A stretch of 27,862 nt of DNA from the NCBI GenBank assembly GCA_038214085.1, contig JBBQSF010000024.1:1-27862 (forward strand). Direction: 5' to 3'. The notes beneath the pieces were generated by a model. It was not told the origin of the DNA. It did no database searches and saw only the letters and a program-made list of their open reading frames with translations. Positions 25,481 to 27,862 of this stretch are shown here, piece by piece (within the stretch, counting starts at the first letter, position 1; each line of letters begins with the position of its first letter). A program made the position numbers and the translations under genes. The DNA comes from JBBQSF01 sp038214085 (GTDB lineage: Bacteria; Bacteroidota; Bacteroidia; Bacteroidales; CG2-30-32-10).

Positions 25481-26386
25481 TTAAAAATATCCTTCTTTTT
25501 TTCTGTCTTCCATAGCTGCTTCCGACCTTTTGTCGTCAGCTCTTCCACCGCGCTCAGTAACCCTTGATGCAGCTACTTCGTCAATTATATCTTCGAGAGT
25601 ATTTGCCGTTGATAGTGTTGCACCTGTGCAAGTCATGTCTCCAATAGTTCGGAAACGTATATGCATCATTTCAAATTTTTCATTTTCTTTTAATGTAATG
25701 TAATCTGATTTAGCAAGAATTACATCACCTCTGTCTACACATTCACGGTCGTGGGCAAAATATAAAACAGGCATTTCAATATTTTCCGATAAAATATATT
25801 GCCAGATATCCATTTCGGTCCAATTGCTTAGTGGAAAAACTCTGAAATGTTCACCAATATTTTTCTTTCCGTTAAAGATATTCCAAAGTTCGGGCCGCTG
25901 GTTTTTAGGATCCCATTGTCCAAATTCATCGCGATGCGAAAAGAAGCGTTCTTTTGCTCTTGCTTTTTCTTCATCGCGCCGGGCGCCACCAAGAGCGACA
26001 TCAAATTTGTATTTTGCAATAGTATCCAGCAGGGTAACTGTCTGCAGGATGTTTCTACTGGGATTTGGACCTTTTTCATCAACGGCTCTGCCTGTATCAA
26101 TTGATTCCTGCACTGATCCCACAATAAGTCTTGCACCTATTTCTTCAACTAAATTATCTCGATATTCTAAGGCTTCAATAAAGTTATGTCCTGTGTCGAT
26201 ATGAACCAGAGGAAATGGAATTTTTGCAGGCCAAAAAGCTTTACGTGCAATATGAACCATTACTATTGAGTCCTTACCGCCTGAAAAGAGCAATGCGGGA
26301 TTTTCGAACTGAGCAGCGACCTCACGCATTATAAAAACAGACTCGGATTCGAGTTCCTTGAGGTGTGTTAAATTATAGGATTGCAT
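25481..26386 (-). CDS. cysD: Sulfate adenylyltransferase subunit 2
   Basis: A 301-residue ATP-pyrophosphatase-type subunit that adenylylates sulfate, working with CysN. The PP-loop is SGGKDS at residues 35-40. Other landmarks are FPLVHIDTGHNF, GGARRDEEKARAKERFFSHRDEF and RVFPLSNWTEMDIW. The end GRADDKRSEAAMEDRKKEGYF is typical of bacterial CysD. Length is normal. It starts 2 bases after the cysC stop, and cysN starts 10 bases after it ends, so the three form one operon. Confidence 0.97.
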   Translation of the reverse strand: MQSYNLTHLKELESESVFIMREVAAQFENPALLFSGGKDSIVMVHIARKAFWPAKIPFPLVHIDTGHNFIEALEYRDNLVEEIGARLIVGSVQESIDTGRAVDEKGPNPSRNILQTVTLLDTIAKYKFDVALGGARRDEEKARAKERFFSHRDEFGQWDPKNQRPELWNIFNGKKNIGEHFRVFPLSNWTEMDIWQYILSENIEMPVLYFAHDRECVDRGDVILAKSDYITLKENEKFEMMHIRFRTIGDMTCTGATLSTANTLEDIIDEVAASRVTERGGRADDKRSEAAMEDRKKEGYF

Positions 26387-26388
26387 AC

Positions 26389-27000
26389 TTAATCTTTCTG
26401 AGTATATTCAATTTTTGGTAAAATAAAATCGAGTATTTTTTTACTTGATTCTTTAACCGAAAGAGTTTCGGTAGATATTACTATATCTGGAAAGGCAGGT
26501 TTTTCAAATGGAGAACTGATTCCGGTAAATTCATTTATTTTTCCTGAGGCAGCTTTCAGATAAAGACCTTTGGGATCCCTTTTTTGACAGGTTTCCAGAG
26601 GTGCATCTAAAAACACTTCAACAAAATCGTTTTCACCAATGGTTTCTTTTGCCATTTGTCGTATTTCTGAAGTAGGACTGATAAAACAGTTTATGGTAAT
26701 CATACCATTGATTAAAAAAAGCTTGTTAATTTCTGAAATCCGACGGATATTTTCTTCGCGGTCCTTAAGCGAAAAACCAAGATCTTTATTTATAGTAGTT
26801 CGGATATTATCCGCATCAAGAATCTGACAAATAAAACCTCTTTTAAATAATTCACGTTCAAGATCAATTGCAACAGTGGTTTTACCCGATCCTGACAAGC
26901 CGCATATCCATACAGCCAATGCACGCTGTCCAAGAAGTTTTTCTTTTTCTTCGCGTTTGGTAAGATGTTCAAAAACAGGAAAAATATTTTTATGATCCAT
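26389..27000 (-). CDS. cysC: Adenylylsulfate (APS) kinase
   Basis: A 203-residue kinase that phosphorylates APS to PAPS. The P-loop is GLSGSGKT at residues 34-41. LDADNIRTTINKDLGF is the APS-binding segment, followed by DREENIRRISEINKLF. FISPTSEIRQ carries the conserved serine position of the family, and GLYLKAASGKI follows. It is the first gene of the cysC-cysD-cysN operon. The product can serve sulfur assimilation through PAPS reductase or sulfation reactions; neither partner is in the window. Confidence 0.96.
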   Translation of the reverse strand: MDHKNIFPVFEHLTKREEKEKLLGQRALAVWICGLSGSGKTTVAIDLERELFKRGFICQILDADNIRTTINKDLGFSLKDREENIRRISEINKLFLINGMITINCFISPTSEIRQMAKETIGENDFVEVFLDAPLETCQKRDPKGLYLKAASGKINEFTGISSPFEKPAFPDIVISTETLSVKESSKKILDFILPKIEYTQKD

Positions 27001-27072
27001 TGTTTTATTTTTGCATCCAGAGAAACAGAATGTCTTGTTTTTCGAGGGAAATCAATCTATTTTAAAATCACA

Positions 27073-27080
27073 CAAAAATA
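27073..27080 (-). promoter_or_regulatory. Putative -7 box for cysC-cysD-cysN
   Basis: On the minus strand this reads TATTTTTG, an exact TAnnTTTG match 72 bases before the cysC start. I see no TTG at -33. The surroundings are T/A-rich, so a chance match is possible. Confidence 0.35.
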
Positions 27081-27204
27081 ATATTTTTTTTGCATAATAG
27101 TTCTAAAATATTTAAAACCCAAGCCATTTCAGGCAATAATAAAGCTAAGTAGAAAAAAAAGATTTAAACAAAAACAGAAAACAGATTGGCTTTGTTTGAA
27201 AACA

Positions 27205-27861
27205 CTAATAATTTCCTTTGGCAACAGAACCAGTAATAACAGCAATACTTGAACCGCATCCAAGTCTGGTGGCACCGGCCTTGATTAAATCAACTGCCTG
27301 ATTAAAATCTTTAATACCTCCACTTGCTTTCACACCCATTTTCGGGCCAACCACCCTGCGCATTAAAGCGATATCCTGAACTGTAGCACCATGGCCCGAA
27401 AACCCTGTACATGTTTTCACGAAGTTAGCTCCTGCTTTTTTAGAAATTTCACAAGCCAGCACTTTCTCTTCTTCAGTGAGCAATCCTGTTTCAATAATAA
27501 CTTTAAGCACTGTATTGCTTCTACAAGCTCTTTTAATGGCTCTAATATCTTCTTCAACGAGCTTAAGGTCGCCAGATTTTAATGCTCCAACATTAATAAC
27601 CATATCTAGTTCATTTGCACCATTTTCAATAGCGCTTCTGGCTTCAAAAGCTTTGCTTCTGGAATCCATTTCTCCCAATGGAAATCCGATAACCGAGCAT
27701 ATTAAAACACCTGATCCGCGAAGTTTTTTTGCAACAAAGGATACCCATCCCGAATTAACGCAAACAGATTTGAACTTGTATTTTACTGCTTCATCACATA
27801 ATTGTTCAAATTGGGTTTTAACAGCTTCAGGTTTTAATAATGTATGGTCGATAAAGCCAGC
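27205..27861 (-). CDS. deoC: Deoxyribose-phosphate aldolase (5' end outside window)
   Basis: The frame is open to the right edge of the window, so the N-terminus is missing; 218 codons are visible, beginning AGFIDHTLLKPEA. The enzyme splits 2-deoxyribose 5-phosphate into glyceraldehyde 3-phosphate and acetaldehyde in deoxynucleoside breakdown. Family landmarks are KSVCVNSGWV, the catalytic aspartate in ELDMVINVGAL, the Schiff-base lysine in FVKTCTGFSGHGAT, and the second lysine in GVKASGGIKDF. A TTG at 27678 is only an internal codon, since homologous sequence continues upstream of it. The gene ends 204 bases before cysC, and that gap shows no clear terminator. Confidence 0.95.
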   Translation of the reverse strand, partial: AGFIDHTLLKPEAVKTQFEQLCDEAVKYKFKSVCVNSGWVSFVAKKLRGSGVLICSVIGFPLGEMDSRSKAFEARSAIENGANELDMVINVGALKSGDLKLVEEDIRAIKRACRSNTVLKVIIETGLLTEEEKVLACEISKKAGANFVKTCTGFSGHGATVQDIALMRRVVGPKMGVKASGGIKDFNQAVDLIKAGATRLGCGSSIAVITGSVAKGNY

Positions 27862-27862
27862 C

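Noticed and set aside
25471..25548. Longer cysN start overlapping cysD by 68 bases
   Set aside because: The added residues have no GTPase-family match, and an ATG at 25470 directly after the cysD stop gives the usual N-terminus.
25824..26204. A 126-codon plus-strand open frame opposite cysD
   Set aside because: It is Cys/Ser/Pro-rich without domain features and mirrors the conserved cysD codons; not a gene.
27001..27204. A possible sulfur-responsive riboswitch upstream of cysC
   Set aside because: The leader is AT-rich without a convincing multi-stem aptamer or a terminator hairpin.

Overview
The window is ordinary chromosomal DNA of a Bacteroidota (Bacteroidetes) bacterium. The signs are a type IX secretion (T9SS) sorting domain, the giant T9SS translocon SprA, a DUF2723 membrane protein, a Bacteroidota-style TonB, promoters of the TTG-N20-TAnnTTTG type, AT-rich spacers and almost no Shine-Dalgarno sequences. 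I see no rRNA, tRNA, CRISPR array, phage module or intact transposase, and I cannot place the organism below phylum.

Layout. 1-1816 (+): the 3' end of a gene with a T9SS sorting domain, then a secreted protein ending in an intramolecular-chaperone (peptidase S74-type) domain. 1817-2263: a gene-free convergent spacer packed with stem-loops, including a terminator, three strong hairpins and a roughly 150-bp element with imperfect terminal inverted repeats. 2264-3919 (-): ssb and mutY. 4069-9769 (+): the SUF iron-sulfur operon sufB-C-D-S-E plus a DUF59 gene, divergent from mutY and closed by a terminator shared with the next, convergent gene. 9806-12877 (-): a large DUF2723 membrane protein. 13178-24188 (+): a divergent short malic enzyme, ruvA, sprA, gcvH, a VanZ-like membrane protein and a TonB-family protein. 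24196-27000 (-): the sulfate-activation operon cysC-cysD-cysN. 27205-27861 (-): deoC, cut by the right edge.

How the genes relate. SprA is the outer-membrane channel for proteins such as the first gene product. The Suf proteins mobilise sulfur from cysteine (SufS, SufE), build Fe-S clusters on the SufBCD scaffold and probably pass them on with help from the DUF59 protein. MutY, transcribed divergently from the same spacer, is itself a [4Fe-4S] enzyme. CysD/CysN make APS from sulfate and ATP, and CysC phosphorylates it to PAPS. Several catalytic positions coincide with E. coli numbering (SufS K226 and C364, SufE C51), which settles some start codons.

I found no convincing new multi-gene system. 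The least explained material is the hairpin-rich spacer at 1817-2268, the heptamer tandem repeat between sufB and sufC, and the secreted S74-chaperone protein next to a T9SS client.
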